Notes under the pieces: generated by a model | Seen by the model: the letters and a program-made list of their open reading frames with translations, nothing else | Database searches by the model: none | Told to the model about the DNA's origin: nothing | Position numbers and translations under genes: made by a program | DNA from: Oceanisphaera arctica | GTDB lineage: Bacteria; Pseudomonadota; Gammaproteobacteria; Enterobacterales; Aeromonadaceae | Assembly (NCBI RefSeq): GCF_002936955.1 | Contig: NZ_MPZM01000001.1 | Coordinates: 62,001 to 126,000, forward strand | Length of the DNA stretch: 64,000 nt | Reading direction: 5' to 3' | Shown here: one piece after another, positions 47,872-57,807 of the stretch | Layout: the number at the start of each line of letters is the position of its first letter | Numbering within the stretch: position 1 is the stretch's first letter

Positions 47872-48193
47872 AATAGTGTATGCGCTGCCACAGCAACAGA
47901 CGGTGCTGAGCATGAAAGTATCGGCGGGGGATAGCGTCAGACAGGTAATAGAGCAATGCGGTATTCTGCAGCAATATCCCGAAATTGACCTTGATAGCAA
48001 TATGGTCGGGGTATTCGGGCGGCAGGTTAAGCTGGATCAACCTTTGCTTGATGGCGACAGAATCGAAATCTATCGTCCTTTATTGGCCGACCCCAAGGAA
48101 ATTCGGCGGCGCCGCGCCGAGCAAGCCAAGGAAGAGGGACGAGCGGACAAGGTCACCGGTGGTCGTCCCGATCCCAAGAGAGCCAAAAAGTAA
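47852..48193 (+). CDS. rnfH: RnfH family ubiquitin-like protein
   Basis: Small beta-grasp protein of unknown role found after ratA (toxin-antitoxin partnership has been suggested). Conserved: IRVEIVYALPQQQ, GDSVRQVIEQCGI, VGVFGRQVKLDQPLLDGDRIEIYRPLLADPKEIRRRRAEQ, followed by a basic tail. GTG 47852 begins inside ratA, with AGAGAGG about nine bases before it, so the two are translationally coupled. Confidence 0.93.
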   Translation: MNLIRVEIVYALPQQQTVLSMKVSAGDSVRQVIEQCGILQQYPEIDLDSNMVGVFGRQVKLDQPLLDGDRIEIYRPLLADPKEIRRRRAEQAKEEGRADKVTGGRPDPKRAKK

Positions 48194-48231
48194 CAGGCCA
48201 TGCGGTGTGAACAACATGGCCATCGGGTCTG

Positions 48232-48570
48232 TTACAGACCCTGCTCGAAGGCAGCGGGAGCCGGATAGTCGCCAGTGACCGAGATCAGCGCATCATTGGT
48301 AAAGTCCAGGATCAGTTGTTTCTGTTCCACTTTACCCCGACCCGGCTTCAGGTAATAAAGATATACCCAGCGGTCATGGTTGAAACCGTCGAGGCTCATG
48401 GGATTGCCCAGCAGAAAGCGGACCTGTTCCTGGCTCATGCCCTGGCGCAGCTGGGCAACCTGCTTGGCTTCAATGTAGTTGCCCTGGGGAATGTCGACCT
48501 TGTACACCAGGCCACAACCGGCCAGAGGAATAGTGAACAACAAGGGTAAAATCAAGGTTTTGAGTTGCAT
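48232..48570 (-). CDS. bamE: Outer-membrane assembly lipoprotein BamE
   Basis: Component of the BAM complex that inserts beta-barrel proteins. A lipoprotein signal with lipobox LAGC at Cys19 ([15 protein letters not shown]) is followed by the SmpA/OmlA fold: [48 protein letters not shown] use the ATG at 48570, which gives 112 residues, typical for BamE. It converges with rnfH; a short stem (GGGTCTG/CAGACCC) covers its stop codon. A LexA box would be for recN, which here is separated from bamE by udp. Confidence 0.95.
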   Translation of the reverse strand: MQLKTLILPLLFTIPLAGCGLVYKVDIPQGNYIEAKQVAQLRQGMSQEQVRFLLGNPMSLDGFNHDRWVYLYYLKPGRGKVEQKQLILDFTNDALISVTGDYPAPAAFEQGL

Positions 48571-48770
48571 GGCTGCATTATATCCTGTGTGCCTTGTTGG
48601 GCATGATAGCTGCTGACGATGGGCTTGTAAAAGCCGACACCATCTCAAGATTCCGACGACGGGAGTCTGACCCTCCAACAGGCCATAGGTTCAGTGCTGC
48701 CAGCGATGGTCATCCGGCAACCACTGTCCTATCATCTTCGTTTTTAACGTTTTCTTTCGGGAGTAAGCCA

Positions 48771-49529
48771 ATGGCAAAGCACGTTTTTCACTTAGGGATA
48801 ACCGATGAGGATCTGCACGGCGCAACGCTTGCCATTATTCCGGGGGATCCGGAACGGGTAGAGCGTATCGCCAGCCAGCTGGCGAATGCCCGGCACCTGG
48901 CCAGCAAACGGGAGTTCACGTCATGGTTGGGAGAGCTGGACGGCAAGCCGGTGGTGGTCTGTTCTACCGGCATCGGTGGTCCTTCGACTTCGATCGCGGT
49001 GGAAGAACTGGCTCAGCTGGGAGTGAGGACCTTCTTGCGTATCGGGACCACGGGAGCAATTCAGAAACATATCAATGTTGGCGACATGATAGTAACCCAG
49101 GGTTCGGTCCGGCTGGATGGCGCCAGCAGCCACTTCGCCCCCATGGAGTTTCCGGCGGTCGCCGATTTTGACTGCACCTGTGCACTGGTCGATGCGGCTC
49201 GGGATCTGGGTATTACGCCCCATGTCGGGATCACCGCCTCGTCGGATACTTTTTACCCCGGCCAGGAGCGTTACGATACTCATTCGGCCCGTATGTTGCG
49301 CAAGTTTCAGGGCAGCATGAAAGAATGGCAGGGCATGGGGGTGCTGAACTACGAAATGGAGTCGGCTACCCTCTTTACCATGTGTTCCAGCCAGGGGCTG
49401 AAGGCGGGTTGTGTCGCCGGGGTGATCGTCAACCGTACCCAGCAGGAAACTCCAGACGACGTCACCATGCAGCAGGCCGAGCAGCAGGCGATAGATATCG
49501 TCATCGGTGCCGCTCGCCGTCTGGTTTAG
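48771..49529 (+). CDS. udp: Uridine phosphorylase
   Basis: Splits uridine (and less well deoxyuridine) with phosphate to uracil and ribose 1-phosphate in pyrimidine salvage. Seen: [28 protein letters not shown] with the phosphate-binding GDPx[37 protein letters not shown], and the substrate-binding [33 protein letters not shown] 48771 has GGGAG nine bases upstream. Length 252 (253 in Escherichia). It interrupts the bamE-recN order found in Escherichia and is followed by a heptamer repeat tract. Confidence 0.97.
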   Translation: MAKHVFHLGITDEDLHGATLAIIPGDPERVERIASQLANARHLASKREFTSWLGELDGKPVVVCSTGIGGPSTSIAVEELAQLGVRTFLRIGTTGAIQKHINVGDMIVTQGSVRLDGASSHFAPMEFPAVADFDCTCALVDAARDLGITPHVGITASSDTFYPGQERYDTHSARMLRKFQGSMKEWQGMGVLNYEMESATLFTMCSSQGLKAGCVAGVIVNRTQQETPDDVTMQQAEQQAIDIVIGAARRLV

Positions 49530-49548
49530 GACCGTTTAAAGTTCAAGT

Positions 49549-49566
49549 AACCCGGTTAAAACCGGG
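49549..49566 (+). terminator. Terminator after udp
   Basis: AACCCGGTT and AACCGGGCTT form a hairpin with AT-rich sequence after it, 20 bases past the udp stop. Confidence 0.65.
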
Positions 49567-49575
49567 CTTATAATT

Positions 49576-49648
49576 TACAAGCTACAAGCTACAAGCTACA
49601 AGCTACAAGCTACAAGCTACAAGCTACAAGCTACAAGCTACAAGCTAC
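49576..49648. repeat. Ten tandem copies of a TACAAGC heptamer
   Basis: Bases 49576-49645 are ten perfect TACAAGC units, with TAC beginning an eleventh. The tract lies between the converging ends of udp and recN, 12 bases past the recN stop on its 3' side. It is outside any coding region. Confidence 0.95.
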
Positions 49649-49659
49649 CCCCCACACGT

Positions 49660-51324
49660 TTAATCAACCAGCAGCTCTCGGGCGTTGGCCAGGGTGTTGG
49701 CGGTGATTTTGTCGCCGCCCAGCAGGCGGGCCAGTTCCTGCAGCCGGCTGTGCTCATCCAATTCCTGCATACGAGTCTGGGTATCGTTGTCGGCGCTGTC
49801 TTTGCTGACGAAATAATGCTGGTGGCCATTGCCGGCCACCTGGGGCAGGTGGGTGATCACCAGTACCTGGGTGGAGTCGCCCAGCTGACGCAGTAGCTTG
49901 CCGACCACAGCCGCAGTCGGGCCGCTGACACCCACGTCCACCTCGTCGAAGATAAGGGTAGGGGTCTCGACCTTCTGGGCGGTGATCACCTGAATGGCCA
50001 GACTGATACGCGACAGTTCGCCACCCGAGGCCACCTTGGCCAGCGGACTCATGGGCTGGCCCGGGTTGGTGCTGACCAGAAATTCGACCCGGTCGATACC
50101 CAGCGGGGAATAACCGGCACCGTTATCTGCGGTCACGGTAATTTCAAAGCGGCCATGATCCATGCTCAGTTGATGCAGGCTTTGGGTGATCTGCTGATTC
50201 AATGACTGGGCATAGCGCTGTCGGCTCTGACTGAGCCGTTCGGCCGCCTGCAGAAATTGTTCTTTGGTCTGTTCGACTTCATCATCCAGTTCTTGCAGGC
50301 GGCTGTCGTTATGATCCATCTCCGCCAGCCGGGTTTTTATCTCCTGATGAAATTCATGCAGTGCAACCGGCTGTACGTGATGCTTGCGTGCCAGCTCCAT
50401 CACCTTGCCGAGCCGGGCTTCCACCTCATGCAGCCGTTCCGGATCCAGTTCCAGCCGGTCCAGGTAACGGCTCAGCTCGCCGTGGCCTTCTTCCAGCTGG
50501 ATCAGGCTGCTTTCTATCATTTCCTGTACCGGGCCGAGCCGGTTGTCCATCTGAGTCAGCTCGGCAACGACTTTCAGCCCCTGGCGCAGCAGCTGCAGCG
50601 CGTTGGTTTCTTCACCATCGGCCAGCACGTTCAACGCCAGCTGGCAGTCGTTGAGCAGCTCGGCCCCGTTGGCCAGGCGTTTGTGCTCGGCTTCCAGAGT
50701 CGGGAATTCATCCTCGGCCAGGGCCAGCTCGTCGAGCTCTGCCACTTGGTATTCCAGCAATTGGCGCTGGGCCTGCCACTGGGCCTGCTCGTTTTGCAGT
50801 TGCTTGCGTTCGTTGCTGAGCTGGCGCCATTGTTGATATTGCTTGCTGACCTGTTGTATCAGCTGATGATGGCCGGCATAGGCATCCAGCAGGCCACGCT
50901 GATAGTCGGATTTTTGCAATGCCTGATGGGCATGCTGACCATGAATGTTGATAAGCAAGGCACCCAGGGCCTTGAGTTGAGACAGGGGAACCGGGGTGCC
51001 GTTGATATAGCCGCGGGACCGCCCTTCGCGGCTCAGAGTACGGCGCAGAATGCATTCGCCCTGCTCATCCAGCTCCTGTTCGCTCAGCCAGGCTTTGACC
51101 CGGGGCAGTTTATCGATACGAAAACGGGCGCTAATATCGGCCTTGTCGGCACCGGGGCGTACCGAGTCGGCATCGGCCCTGTCACCCAGGGCCAGGGCGA
51201 GGGCATCGATGGCGATAGATTTACCGGCGCCGGTTTCACCGGTAATGCTGGTCATGCCCGGACGCAAGTCCAGTTCCAGAAAGGAAACGATGGCGAAATT
51301 GCTGATGGTGAGCTGAAGCAACAT
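49660..51324 (-). CDS. recN: DNA repair protein RecN
   Basis: SMC-like ATPase that acts in recombination repair of double-strand breaks. Seen: Walker A (GETGAGKSIAIDALALALG), a long coiled coil through the middle with QxHxLL-type contacts, the ABC signature KVASGGELSRISLAIQV, Walker B (TLIFDEVDVGVSGPTAAVVGKLL) and the H-loop (VLVITHLPQVAG). ATG 51324 gives 554 residues (553 in Escherichia). Two LexA boxes lie 26-61 bases upstream, so it should be strongly SOS-induced. nadK is upstream on the same strand, as in Escherichia. Confidence 0.97.
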   Translation of the reverse strand: MLLQLTISNFAIVSFLELDLRPGMTSITGETGAGKSIAIDALALALGDRADADSVRPGADKADISARFRIDKLPRVKAWLSEQELDEQGECILRRTLSREGRSRGYINGTPVPLSQLKALGALLINIHGQHAHQALQKSDYQRGLLDAYAGHHQLIQQVSKQYQQWRQLSNERKQLQNEQAQWQAQRQLLEYQVAELDELALAEDEFPTLEAEHKRLANGAELLNDCQLALNVLADGEETNALQLLRQGLKVVAELTQMDNRLGPVQEMIESSLIQLEEGHGELSRYLDRLELDPERLHEVEARLGKVMELARKHHVQPVALHEFHQEIKTRLAEMDHNDSRLQELDDEVEQTKEQFLQAAERLSQSRQRYAQSLNQQITQSLHQLSMDHGRFEITVTADNGAGYSPLGIDRVEFLVSTNPGQPMSPLAKVASGGELSRISLAIQVITAQKVETPTLIFDEVDVGVSGPTAAVVGKLLRQLGDSTQVLVITHLPQVAGNGHQHYFVSKDSADNDTQTRMQELDEHSRLQELARLLGGDKITANTLANARELLVD

Positions 51325-51349
51325 GGTGGAACCCCTGCACAAAACGATG

Positions 51350-51385
51350 CTGTATAGAGATACAGTATACTGTTGTTTTGTACAG
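51350..51385 (-). promoter_or_regulatory. Tandem LexA (SOS) boxes upstream of recN
   Basis: Two sites fit CTGT-N8-ACAG exactly: 51350-51365 (CTGTATAGAGATACAG) and 51370-51385 (CTGTTGTTTTGTACAG). Their centres are 20 bp apart, about two helical turns on one DNA face. Confidence 0.9.
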
Positions 51386-51480
51386 TGGCAAGGGTTCGAG
51401 ACAATGTAAGGGGGAAGCATGAGGAGCAAAGGCGGAGGAAGGCTGAGGCACAGTTTGAATGCACCTCACCCCTCACGGGT

Positions 51481-52365
51481 TCAGAACAGCTTGCTGCCCC
51501 AGCCGAGTTTGCTACGCAGCACTTCAAAGTAATTATGGCCACGAGGATGTAGCAGTTTCAGCTTGTAGGGACTCTTGTTGATATGGATTTCGTCACCGGG
51601 TTGTACCGCCAGCGAGACATGACCGTCGCAGCTGATCAGCATTTGCTCGGTCTTGTTGTTGGGTGACAGCACCAGCTTAACCTGAGAGTCGGCATCGATG
51701 ACGATGGGGCGGCAACTCAGGGTATGAGGAAACATCGGCACCAGGGTAATGGCATTGAGATTGGGGGTCACGATGGGGCCGCCGGCAGACAGCGAATAGG
51801 CGGTGGAGCCGGTGGGAGTGGCCACTATCATGCCATCGGCGCGCTGACTGTACATGAAGTGCCCGTTGATATAGACCTCGAATTCGATCATGTGGGCGAT
51901 TTTGCCCGGGTGCAGTACCGCTTCGTTCATGGCGGTATTGCTGGCCTTGAGCTGGCCGTGGCGATGCACCTGGGTTTCAAGCAGAAAGCGCTGTTCGGCC
52001 TGGTAGTCGCCGGCCAGCAGGCGTTCGAGTGGCTGTTCGAAACTGTCCGGAGACAAATCGGTCAAAAAGCCCAGGTTGCCCCGGTTCACGCCGACTACGG
52101 CCACATCGAAGCGGGCCAGCACCCGGGCCGCCCCCAGCATGTTGCCGTCGCCGCCCACCACTATGGCCAGATCGGCCCGCTCACCGAGTTCGACCATCTC
52201 CAGCAGCTCAGCCTGGTCCAGGCGAAGTTGTTCGCCCACCCGGCGCTCTATCACTACCTTGAGACCCAGGCCGACAATATAATTATACAGCGCCACCAGT
52301 GTCTGGTTGGCGCCTTCGTGATCGGGCTTGCCGATCAGGGCGATGGTATTGAATTCGGTTTCCAT
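51481..52365 (-). CDS. nadK: NAD kinase
   Basis: Phosphorylates NAD to NADP. Seen: the GGDGN motif in [32 protein letters not shown], and the substrate-binding [28 protein letters not shown]. Length 294 (292 in Escherichia). It is divergent from grpE, as in Escherichia, and sits upstream of recN. Confidence 0.97.
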   Translation of the reverse strand: METEFNTIALIGKPDHEGANQTLVALYNYIVGLGLKVVIERRVGEQLRLDQAELLEMVELGERADLAIVVGGDGNMLGAARVLARFDVAVVGVNRGNLGFLTDLSPDSFEQPLERLLAGDYQAEQRFLLETQVHRHGQLKASNTAMNEAVLHPGKIAHMIEFEVYINGHFMYSQRADGMIVATPTGSTAYSLSAGGPIVTPNLNAITLVPMFPHTLSCRPIVIDADSQVKLVLSPNNKTEQMLISCDGHVSLAVQPGDEIHINKSPYKLKLLHPRGHNYFEVLRSKLGWGSKLF

Positions 52366-52487
52366 TGATAGATTGACCTGACTGAATAGGCAATTCGGTC
52401 ATTTACTCCCTGACCGATTAATGACCCCATTCTAAATAACCCGGTGGCGGTGTGCTACCGACGTTGCGGCTATCGTCAAAATATTCT

Positions 52488-52515
52488 CTTGAATTCTGAT
52501 CCAGAGCCCCCATAT
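52488..52515 (+). promoter_or_regulatory. Heat-shock (sigma-32 type) promoter of grpE
   Basis: CTTGAAT (52488-52494), 13-base spacer, CCCCATAT (52508-52515); the consensus is CTTGAAA and CCCCATnT. It lies 35 bases upstream of the grpE start codon. Confidence 0.85.
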
Positions 52516-52550
52516 AGGCTGCAAGCTGGTAAACATATACGGGAGACAAC

Positions 52551-53153
52551 ATGAGCAAAAAACAACATCAGGTTGACGCGGAGCAAGCCGCCGAGCAGGA
52601 ACCGCTGACGGTAGACACCGAAGCAGGCGCCGACGCCGAGCCGACCCAACCGGATGCAGCTTATGTCGCCGGGCTGGAGCAACAGCTGGCTGACGCCACC
52701 GCCAGTGCCCAGGCCGAGAAAGACAATGCCTTGCGTGCCCTGGCCGAGATGGAAAACCTGCGCCGCCGTGCGGCACAGGACGTAGAAAAAGCACAGAAGT
52801 TCGCGCTGGAAAAATTTGCCGGCGAACTGCTGCCGGTGATCGACAGCCTGGAACGCGCACTGGAGCACACCGATAAAGAAAGTGATGGTTTCCAGGCGGT
52901 CTATGAAGGCGTGGAGCTGACCCTGAAATCCTTGCTGGGCACGGTGGAAAAATTTGGCGTGCTGCCTATCGACCCCCAGGGTGCTCCCTTCGATCCGAAC
53001 AAGCATCAGGCCATGAGCATGGTGGAAAGTGCCGAGGTGGCCCCCAACTCTGTGCTGGCTGTGATGATGAAAGGCTATGAGTTGAACGGCCGGGTGCTGC
53101 GCCCCGCCATGGTCATGGTGGCCAAGGGGCCTGCCATCGATACTCAGGCTTGA
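52551..53153 (+). CDS. grpE: Nucleotide exchange factor GrpE
   Basis: Releases ADP from DnaK. An acidic N-terminal tail (about 1-45) is followed by the long dimer helix ([49 protein letters not shown]) and the beta domain ([25 protein letters not shown]...[19 protein letters not shown]). Length 200 (197 in Escherichia). It is transcribed towards dnaK-dnaJ, so the whole chaperone machine is encoded in one block, unlike Escherichia, where grpE is separate. Confidence 0.97.
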   Translation: MSKKQHQVDAEQAAEQEPLTVDTEAGADAEPTQPDAAYVAGLEQQLADATASAQAEKDNALRALAEMENLRRRAAQDVEKAQKFALEKFAGELLPVIDSLERALEHTDKESDGFQAVYEGVELTLKSLLGTVEKFGVLPIDPQGAPFDPNKHQAMSMVESAEVAPNSVLAVMMKGYELNGRVLRPAMVMVAKGPAIDTQA

Positions 53154-53199
53154 TTAGAGCCGAAATATCGGCTTTTGCCTAAAAAAATGTGATGTGTGT

Positions 53200-53228
53200 C
53201 TTGAAAGCCGTTGGTAGCAACCACATAT
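53200..53228 (+). promoter_or_regulatory. Heat-shock (sigma-32 type) promoter of dnaK
   Basis: CTTGAAA (53200-53206), 14-base spacer, CCACATAT (53221-53228), about 60 bases upstream of the dnaK start. Confidence 0.82.
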
Positions 53229-53289
53229 AGGCTCTAAAGCAAAACACGAAACGCTTACGATTGAATTCAAGATATTGAGAGAGGATTTT

Positions 53290-55221
53290 ATGGGTAGAAT
53301 CATCGGCATTGATCTGGGTACCACCAACTCTTGTGTTGCTATCCTGGACGGGGATACCCCGCGGGTTATAGAAAACGCCGAGGGTACTCGTACTACTCCC
53401 TCCATCATCGCCTATACCGATGACGGTGAGACTCTGGTTGGCCAGCCCGCCAAGCGTCAGGCGGTGACGAATCCGCACAACACCCTGTTTGCCATCAAGC
53501 GTCTTATTGGCCGTCGCTTCGAAGATGAAGAAGTTCAGCGTGATATCAAGATCATGCCGTTCAAAATCATCAACTCCGACAACGGTGATGCCTGGGTTCA
53601 AGCCAAAGACAAGAAAATGGCTCCGCCGCAGATTTCAGCCGAAGTGCTGAAGAAGATGAAGAAAACCGCCGAAGACTATCTGGGTGAAGCGGTGACTGAA
53701 GCGGTTATTACCGTTCCGGCCTACTTCAACGATGCTCAGCGCCAGGCAACCAAAGACGCAGGCCGTATCGCCGGTCTGGACGTGAAGCGCATCATCAACG
53801 AACCGACCGCTGCTGCCTTCGCCTACGGCGTGAACAAGGCGCAGGGTGACCGCAAGGTTGCGGTATACGATCTGGGCGGTGGTACCTTCGATATCTCCAT
53901 CATCGAAATCGATGACATGGATGGCGAAAAAACCTTCGAAGTACTGGCGACCAACGGTGACACCCACCTGGGTGGCGAAGACTTCGATAACCGTCTGATC
54001 ACCTACCTGGTTGAAGAGTTCAAGCGCGAGCAGAACTTCGATCTGCGTAACGACATGCTGGCGCTGCAGCGTCTGAAAGAAGCGGCCGAAAAAGCCAAGT
54101 GCGAGCTGTCTTCCGCCCAGCAGACCGAGGTGAACCTGCCTTATATCACCGCCGATGCCACCGGTCCCAAGCACCTGAACATCAAGCTGACCCGTGCCAA
54201 GCTGGAATCGCTGGTGGAAGATATGGTCAAGAAGTCACTGGAGCCGGTACGTATCGCGCTTAAAGACTCTGGCCTGTCCGTGTCCGATATCGACGATGTC
54301 ATCCTGGTGGGCGGTCAGACTCGTATGCCTCTGGTGCAGAAGACCGTCAGCGAGTTCTTCGGTCAGGAGCCGCGTAAAGATGTGAACCCGGATGAAGCCG
54401 TGGCCGTGGGTGCCGCCATCCAGGGTGCCGTGCTGTCCGGTGACAAGAAAGACGTACTGCTGCTGGACGTAACCCCGCTGTCGCTGGGTATCGAAACCAT
54501 GGGCGGCGTGATGACGGCGCTGATCGAGAAGAACACCACGATTCCGACCAAGAAGTCCCAGGTGTTCTCCACCGCCGACGACAATCAATCTGCCGTGACC
54601 ATTCATGTACTGCAGGGTGAGCGCAAGCGCTCCGGCGACAACAAGTCTCTGGGTCAGTTCAACCTGGAAGGTATTCGTCCGGCCCCGCGCGGCCTGCCGC
54701 AGGTCGAAGTAACCTTCGATATCGATGCCGACGGCATCCTGCACGTGTCTGCCAAAGACAAAGACACAGGCAAAGAGCAGAAGATCACCATTCAGGCCTC
54801 TTCCGGTCTGACTGAGGAAGAGATCGACGCAATGGTTCGTGCCGCCGAAGCCAACGCCGCCGACGACAAGAAGTTCGAAGAACTGGTACAGGCTCGTAAC
54901 CAGGCCGATGGTCTGGTGCATGCCACGCGCAAGCAGCTGGAAGAAGCCGGTGAAGCCCTGGCCGCCGACGACAAGAGCGCCATCGAGTCTGCCTTGACTG
55001 CGCTGGAAGCTGCCGTTCGCGGTGAAGACAAGGCCGAGATCGAAGCCAAGCAGCAGGCGCTGATGGAAGCGTCTCAGAAGCTGATGGAAGCGGCCCAGGC
55101 CAAGGCTCAGGCCGATGCGTCCGACGCGGGTGAACAACCGCAGGGTGCTTCTGCTTCCGGCAAGGCCGATGACGATGTAGTCGACGCCGAGTTCGAAGAA
55201 GTCAAAGACGACAAAAAATAA
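53290..55221 (+). CDS. dnaK: Chaperone DnaK (Hsp70)
   Basis: ATP-driven chaperone. Seen: [13 protein letters not shown], the actin-like ATPase with [13 protein letters not shown] and [11 protein letters not shown], the linker [19 protein letters not shown], and the substrate-binding domain and lid ending in an Ala/Asp-rich tail with the closing [19 protein letters not shown] 53290 has GAGAGAGGA upstream. Length 643 (638 in Escherichia). A terminator-like stem separates it from dnaJ, which probably lowers dnaJ expression. Confidence 0.98.
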   Translation: MGRIIGIDLGTTNSCVAILDGDTPRVIENAEGTRTTPSIIAYTDDGETLVGQPAKRQAVTNPHNTLFAIKRLIGRRFEDEEVQRDIKIMPFKIINSDNGDAWVQAKDKKMAPPQISAEVLKKMKKTAEDYLGEAVTEAVITVPAYFNDAQRQATKDAGRIAGLDVKRIINEPTAAAFAYGVNKAQGDRKVAVYDLGGGTFDISIIEIDDMDGEKTFEVLATNGDTHLGGEDFDNRLITYLVEEFKREQNFDLRNDMLALQRLKEAAEKAKCELSSAQQTEVNLPYITADATGPKHLNIKLTRAKLESLVEDMVKKSLEPVRIALKDSGLSVSDIDDVILVGGQTRMPLVQKTVSEFFGQEPRKDVNPDEAVAVGAAIQGAVLSGDKKDVLLLDVTPLSLGIETMGGVMTALIEKNTTIPTKKSQVFSTADDNQSAVTIHVLQGERKRSGDNKSLGQFNLEGIRPAPRGLPQVEVTFDIDADGILHVSAKDKDTGKEQKITIQASSGLTEEEIDAMVRAAEANAADDKKFEELVQARNQADGLVHATRKQLEEAGEALAADDKSAIESALTALEAAVRGEDKAEIEAKQQALMEASQKLMEAAQAKAQADASDAGEQPQGASASGKADDDVVDAEFEEVKDDKK

Positions 55222-55250
55222 GCTAGACCCAGCGTATTAACGCTGCCAGT

Positions 55251-55278
55251 GGCGGGCGTTGGGATTCCAACGCCCGCC
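55251..55278 (+). terminator. Partial terminator/attenuator between dnaK and dnaJ
   Basis: GGCGGGCGTTGG (55251-55262) pairs with CCAACGCCCGCC (55267-55278), with TTTGTG after it. It lies 30 bases after dnaK, while dnaJ continues on the same strand. Confidence 0.8.
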
Positions 55279-55313
55279 TTTGTGTGAACAGGACTCAGGT
55301 AAGCAATCAGCCT

Positions 55314-56447
55314 ATGTCGAAACGAGATTATTATGAAGTGCTCGGGGTTTCCAAGGAAGCCGAAGAGCGCGAGATAAAGAAAGCCTACAAGCGGATGGCG
55401 ATGAAATATCATCCCGACCGCAACAAGGTGGATGCCGATGCCGGCGACAAGTTCAAGGAAGCCACCGAGGCTTACGAAGTGCTGACCGACGCCCAGAAGC
55501 GTGCCGCTTATGATCAGTTTGGTCACGATGGCGTTAACGGCCAGCAAGGCGGTCACGGCTTTGGTGGCGGCGGTGCCGACTTCGGTGATATTTTTGGCGA
55601 CGTGTTCGGCGATATCTTCGGTGGCGGTCAGCGTCGTCAACAGCGTGCGGCCCGTGGCGCAGATTTGCGCTACAACATGGAGCTGACACTGGAAGAAGCC
55701 GTGCGGGGCGTGACCAAAGAGATCAAGGTACCGACTCTGGTAGGTTGTGACGTCTGTGACGGCAGCGGTGCCAAAGCCGGCACCCAGGCCAAGACCTGTC
55801 CGACCTGCCACGGTCATGGACAGGTGCAGATGCGCCAGGGTTTCTTTACCGTGCAGCAGCCTTGTCCCCAGTGCCGGGGCAAGGGCAAGATCATCAGCGA
55901 TCCGTGCCACAAGTGTCACGGTGAAGGCCGTTATCAGAAAACCAAGACGCTGTCGGTCAAGATCCCGGCGGGCGTCGACACCGGTGACCGCATTCGTTTG
56001 TCTGGTGAAGGCGAGGCCGGTGAATCCGGCGCGCCGGCAGGTGATCTGTACGTGCAGATGCACGTGCGCGACCATGAAATATTTGTGCGCGACGGTAATA
56101 ATCTCTTTTGCGAGGTGCCGATCGGCTTTACCGCCGCCGCCCTGGGCGGAGAGGTGGAAGTGCCGACGCTGGATGGTCGGGTCAAGCTCAAGATACCGGC
56201 TGAAACCCAGACTGGTCGTCTGTTCCGCCTGAAGGGCAAGGGCGTGCGTTCTGCCCGTAGCGGTCAGATGGGCGACCTGGTGTGCAAGGTGTATATCGAG
56301 ACCCCGGTCAGCCTGACCGAAGAGCAAAAAGAGCTGTTACGTCAGCTGGAAGAGTCTTGTGGCGGCCTGGCGGCCAAGAAACACAGACCCAAGACCGAAG
56401 GCTTTTTCGAAGGGGTGAAACGCTTCTTCGATGATTTGACCCGCTAA
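55314..56447 (+). CDS. dnaJ: Co-chaperone DnaJ (Hsp40)
   Basis: Stimulates DnaK ATPase and delivers substrates. Complete type I layout: a J domain with the HPD motif (MKYHPDRNK), a Gly/Phe-rich region ([26 protein letters not shown]), four CxxCxGxG zinc motifs ([32 protein letters not shown]), and the C-terminal client-binding domains. ATG 55314 gives 377 residues (376 in Escherichia). A terminator follows. Confidence 0.98.
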   Translation: MSKRDYYEVLGVSKEAEEREIKKAYKRMAMKYHPDRNKVDADAGDKFKEATEAYEVLTDAQKRAAYDQFGHDGVNGQQGGHGFGGGGADFGDIFGDVFGDIFGGGQRRQQRAARGADLRYNMELTLEEAVRGVTKEIKVPTLVGCDVCDGSGAKAGTQAKTCPTCHGHGQVQMRQGFFTVQQPCPQCRGKGKIISDPCHKCHGEGRYQKTKTLSVKIPAGVDTGDRIRLSGEGEAGESGAPAGDLYVQMHVRDHEIFVRDGNNLFCEVPIGFTAAALGGEVEVPTLDGRVKLKIPAETQTGRLFRLKGKGVRSARSGQMGDLVCKVYIETPVSLTEEQKELLRQLEESCGGLAAKKHRPKTEGFFEGVKRFFDDLTR

Positions 56448-56512
56448 GCCGACTGTATTAGTCTGGCTGTCTTAAATGACAGCCTGGCGGCTGAAACGGA
56501 ATTTATGATACG

Positions 56513-56543
56513 AGCCCTGTGCCGGTTTCCGGCAGGGCTTTTG
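56513..56543 (+). terminator. Terminator after dnaJ
   Basis: AGCCCTG-GCCGG pairs with CCGGCAGGGCT (one bulged T), followed by TTTTG, in front of greA. Confidence 0.8.
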
Positions 56544-56578
56544 TTGTTTTATTGTCTGAAAGGAACCGGGTTTCCACT

Positions 56579-57055
56579 ATGAAGCAAACACCGATGACCA
56601 TCCGCGGTGCACAGAAACTGCGTGAAGAACTGGATCACCTGAAGTCTGTGCTGCGTCCGCAAATAATCGCATCCATTGCCGATGCCCGTGAACACGGCGA
56701 TCTGAAGGAAAATGCCGAGTATCACGCCGCGCGTGAACAGCAGGGATTCTGTGAGGGGCGTATCCAGGAGATTGAGGCCAAGTTGTCCAATGCCCAGGTA
56801 ATCGATATCACCAAGCTGCCGAATACCGGCAAGGTGATTTTCGGCTCAACCGTTGACCTGTTCAAGGTGGATGACGAGAAAGAAATTACCTATCGCATCG
56901 TGGGTGATGATGAGTCGGACATCAAGGCCAACATGATATCGGTTAACTCTCCCATTGCCCGCGCCCTGATCGGCAAGGAAGTGGACGATGTGGCTGTGGT
57001 TAAAACACCGGCCGGAGAAGTCGAGTACGAAGTGCTCAAGGTCCAGTACCTGTAA
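56579..57055 (+). CDS. greA: Transcription elongation factor GreA
   Basis: Rescues backtracked RNA polymerase by promoting cleavage of the transcript. The N-terminal coiled coil carries the acidic tip residues in [24 protein letters not shown]; the C-terminal FKBP-like domain ends with [39 protein letters not shown] 56579 gives 158 residues, as in Escherichia, with GAAAGGAACC upstream. Confidence 0.98.
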   Translation: MKQTPMTIRGAQKLREELDHLKSVLRPQIIASIADAREHGDLKENAEYHAAREQQGFCEGRIQEIEAKLSNAQVIDITKLPNTGKVIFGSTVDLFKVDDEKEITYRIVGDDESDIKANMISVNSPIARALIGKEVDDVAVVKTPAGEVEYEVLKVQYL

Positions 57056-57099
57056 CAGACAGTACTGCGATAACGACTTCCGGCCACAGCGGCCAGGAC

Positions 57100-57128
57100 A
57101 AAGGCAGGGGCTATGTCTCCTGCCTTTT
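57100..57128 (+). terminator. Terminator after greA
   Basis: AAAGGCAGG (57100-57108) pairs with CCTGCCTTT (57119-57127) and ends in T residues. Confidence 0.82.
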
Positions 57129-57354
57129 GCTCATCTGCTCCAGAAAACCTCTGAATACAAAATCCGACAAGGTCCGGCAATCGGCCATGGACAGTTCAAA
57201 CTGTACTGCGGTTAACCAGAACTGCGGGCGACGTGGCAACAAGCGCATCCCATTGGTGGACAGATTCCTTATTTCCGCCGCCAACGACGCCCTGACGACA
57301 GATCTCGTGTAGCAGCATAAGTTCTTCGTCGGTCAGAAAGCGGTGGCTGGGCAT
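57111..57354 (-). pseudogene. Probable small gene with a frameshift (about 80 aa if joined)
   Basis: From ATG 57354 one frame reads MPSHRFLTDEELMLLHEICRQG and runs to a TGA at 57196. The neighbouring frame has a protein-like sense from LAAEIRNLSTNGMRLL through PRRPQFWLTAVQFELSMADC to RGFLEQMSKRQET, with stop at 57111. Removing one base near 57288, in the GGCGTCGTTGG stretch, would join the two into one protein of about 80 residues. I do not recognise the family; NLSTNGMRL faintly recalls PilZ proteins. No ribosome site is visible before ATG 57354. It could be a decayed gene, a sequence error, or chance. Confidence 0.4.
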
Positions 57355-57488
57355 GACAATCACACATCGGGAGCATATGCTGAATCATAGCGCTCTTGAC
57401 GACAGAACAAGAAAAACAGGGGGAAATATCGGGAGGGGAGCAGGAAAAGCAAAAGGGCAGGGCTGCGAGCCCAACCCTTGCAGACGGC

Positions 57489-57785
57489 TCAGGCTCTGGG
57501 CAGGCTGATTTTTTTCTCTTCGCTGGCACGATACAGAGTCAGGATGTGGCCGATGCTTTGTACTTTTACCGCGGCAGTTTCACGGACGATAGCGTCCATG
57601 ATCAGCGTTTTGACTTCCCTGTCTTCGGCGGCAACCTTGACCTTGATCAGTTCGTGGAAATTCAGGGCCAAATCGATCTCGGCCAGTACGCCTTCAGTCA
57701 GGCCATGCTGGCCAAGCAATACCACCGGCTTCAGGCTGTGGGCCATGCCTTTGAGGTATTGTCTTTGCTTATTAGTCAGGGTCAT
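57489..57785 (-). CDS. yhbY: Ribosome-assembly RNA-binding protein YhbY
   Basis: Single CRM-domain protein of 98 residues that associates with precursors of the 50S subunit. Conserved: LTNKQRQYLKGMAHSLKPVVLLGQHGLTEGVLAEIDLALNFHELIKVKV, then ETAAVKVQSIGHILTLYRASEEKK. It is divergent from rlmE-ftsH, as in Escherichia, and shares their 85-base promoter region. Confidence 0.95.
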   Translation of the reverse strand: MTLTNKQRQYLKGMAHSLKPVVLLGQHGLTEGVLAEIDLALNFHELIKVKVAAEDREVKTLIMDAIVRETAAVKVQSIGHILTLYRASEEKKISLPRA

Positions 57786-57807
57786 TGCAAAATGCTTCAG
57801 TTAATAG

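Noticed and set aside
48225-48241. GGGTCTG-TTA-CAGACCC as another MITE end
   Set aside because: It shares only the GGGTCTGTT core, is a short palindrome over the bamE stop codon, and lacks the rest of the terminal repeat.
49576-49648. CRISPR-like array
   Set aside because: The units are seven bases with no spacers, so it is a simple tandem repeat.
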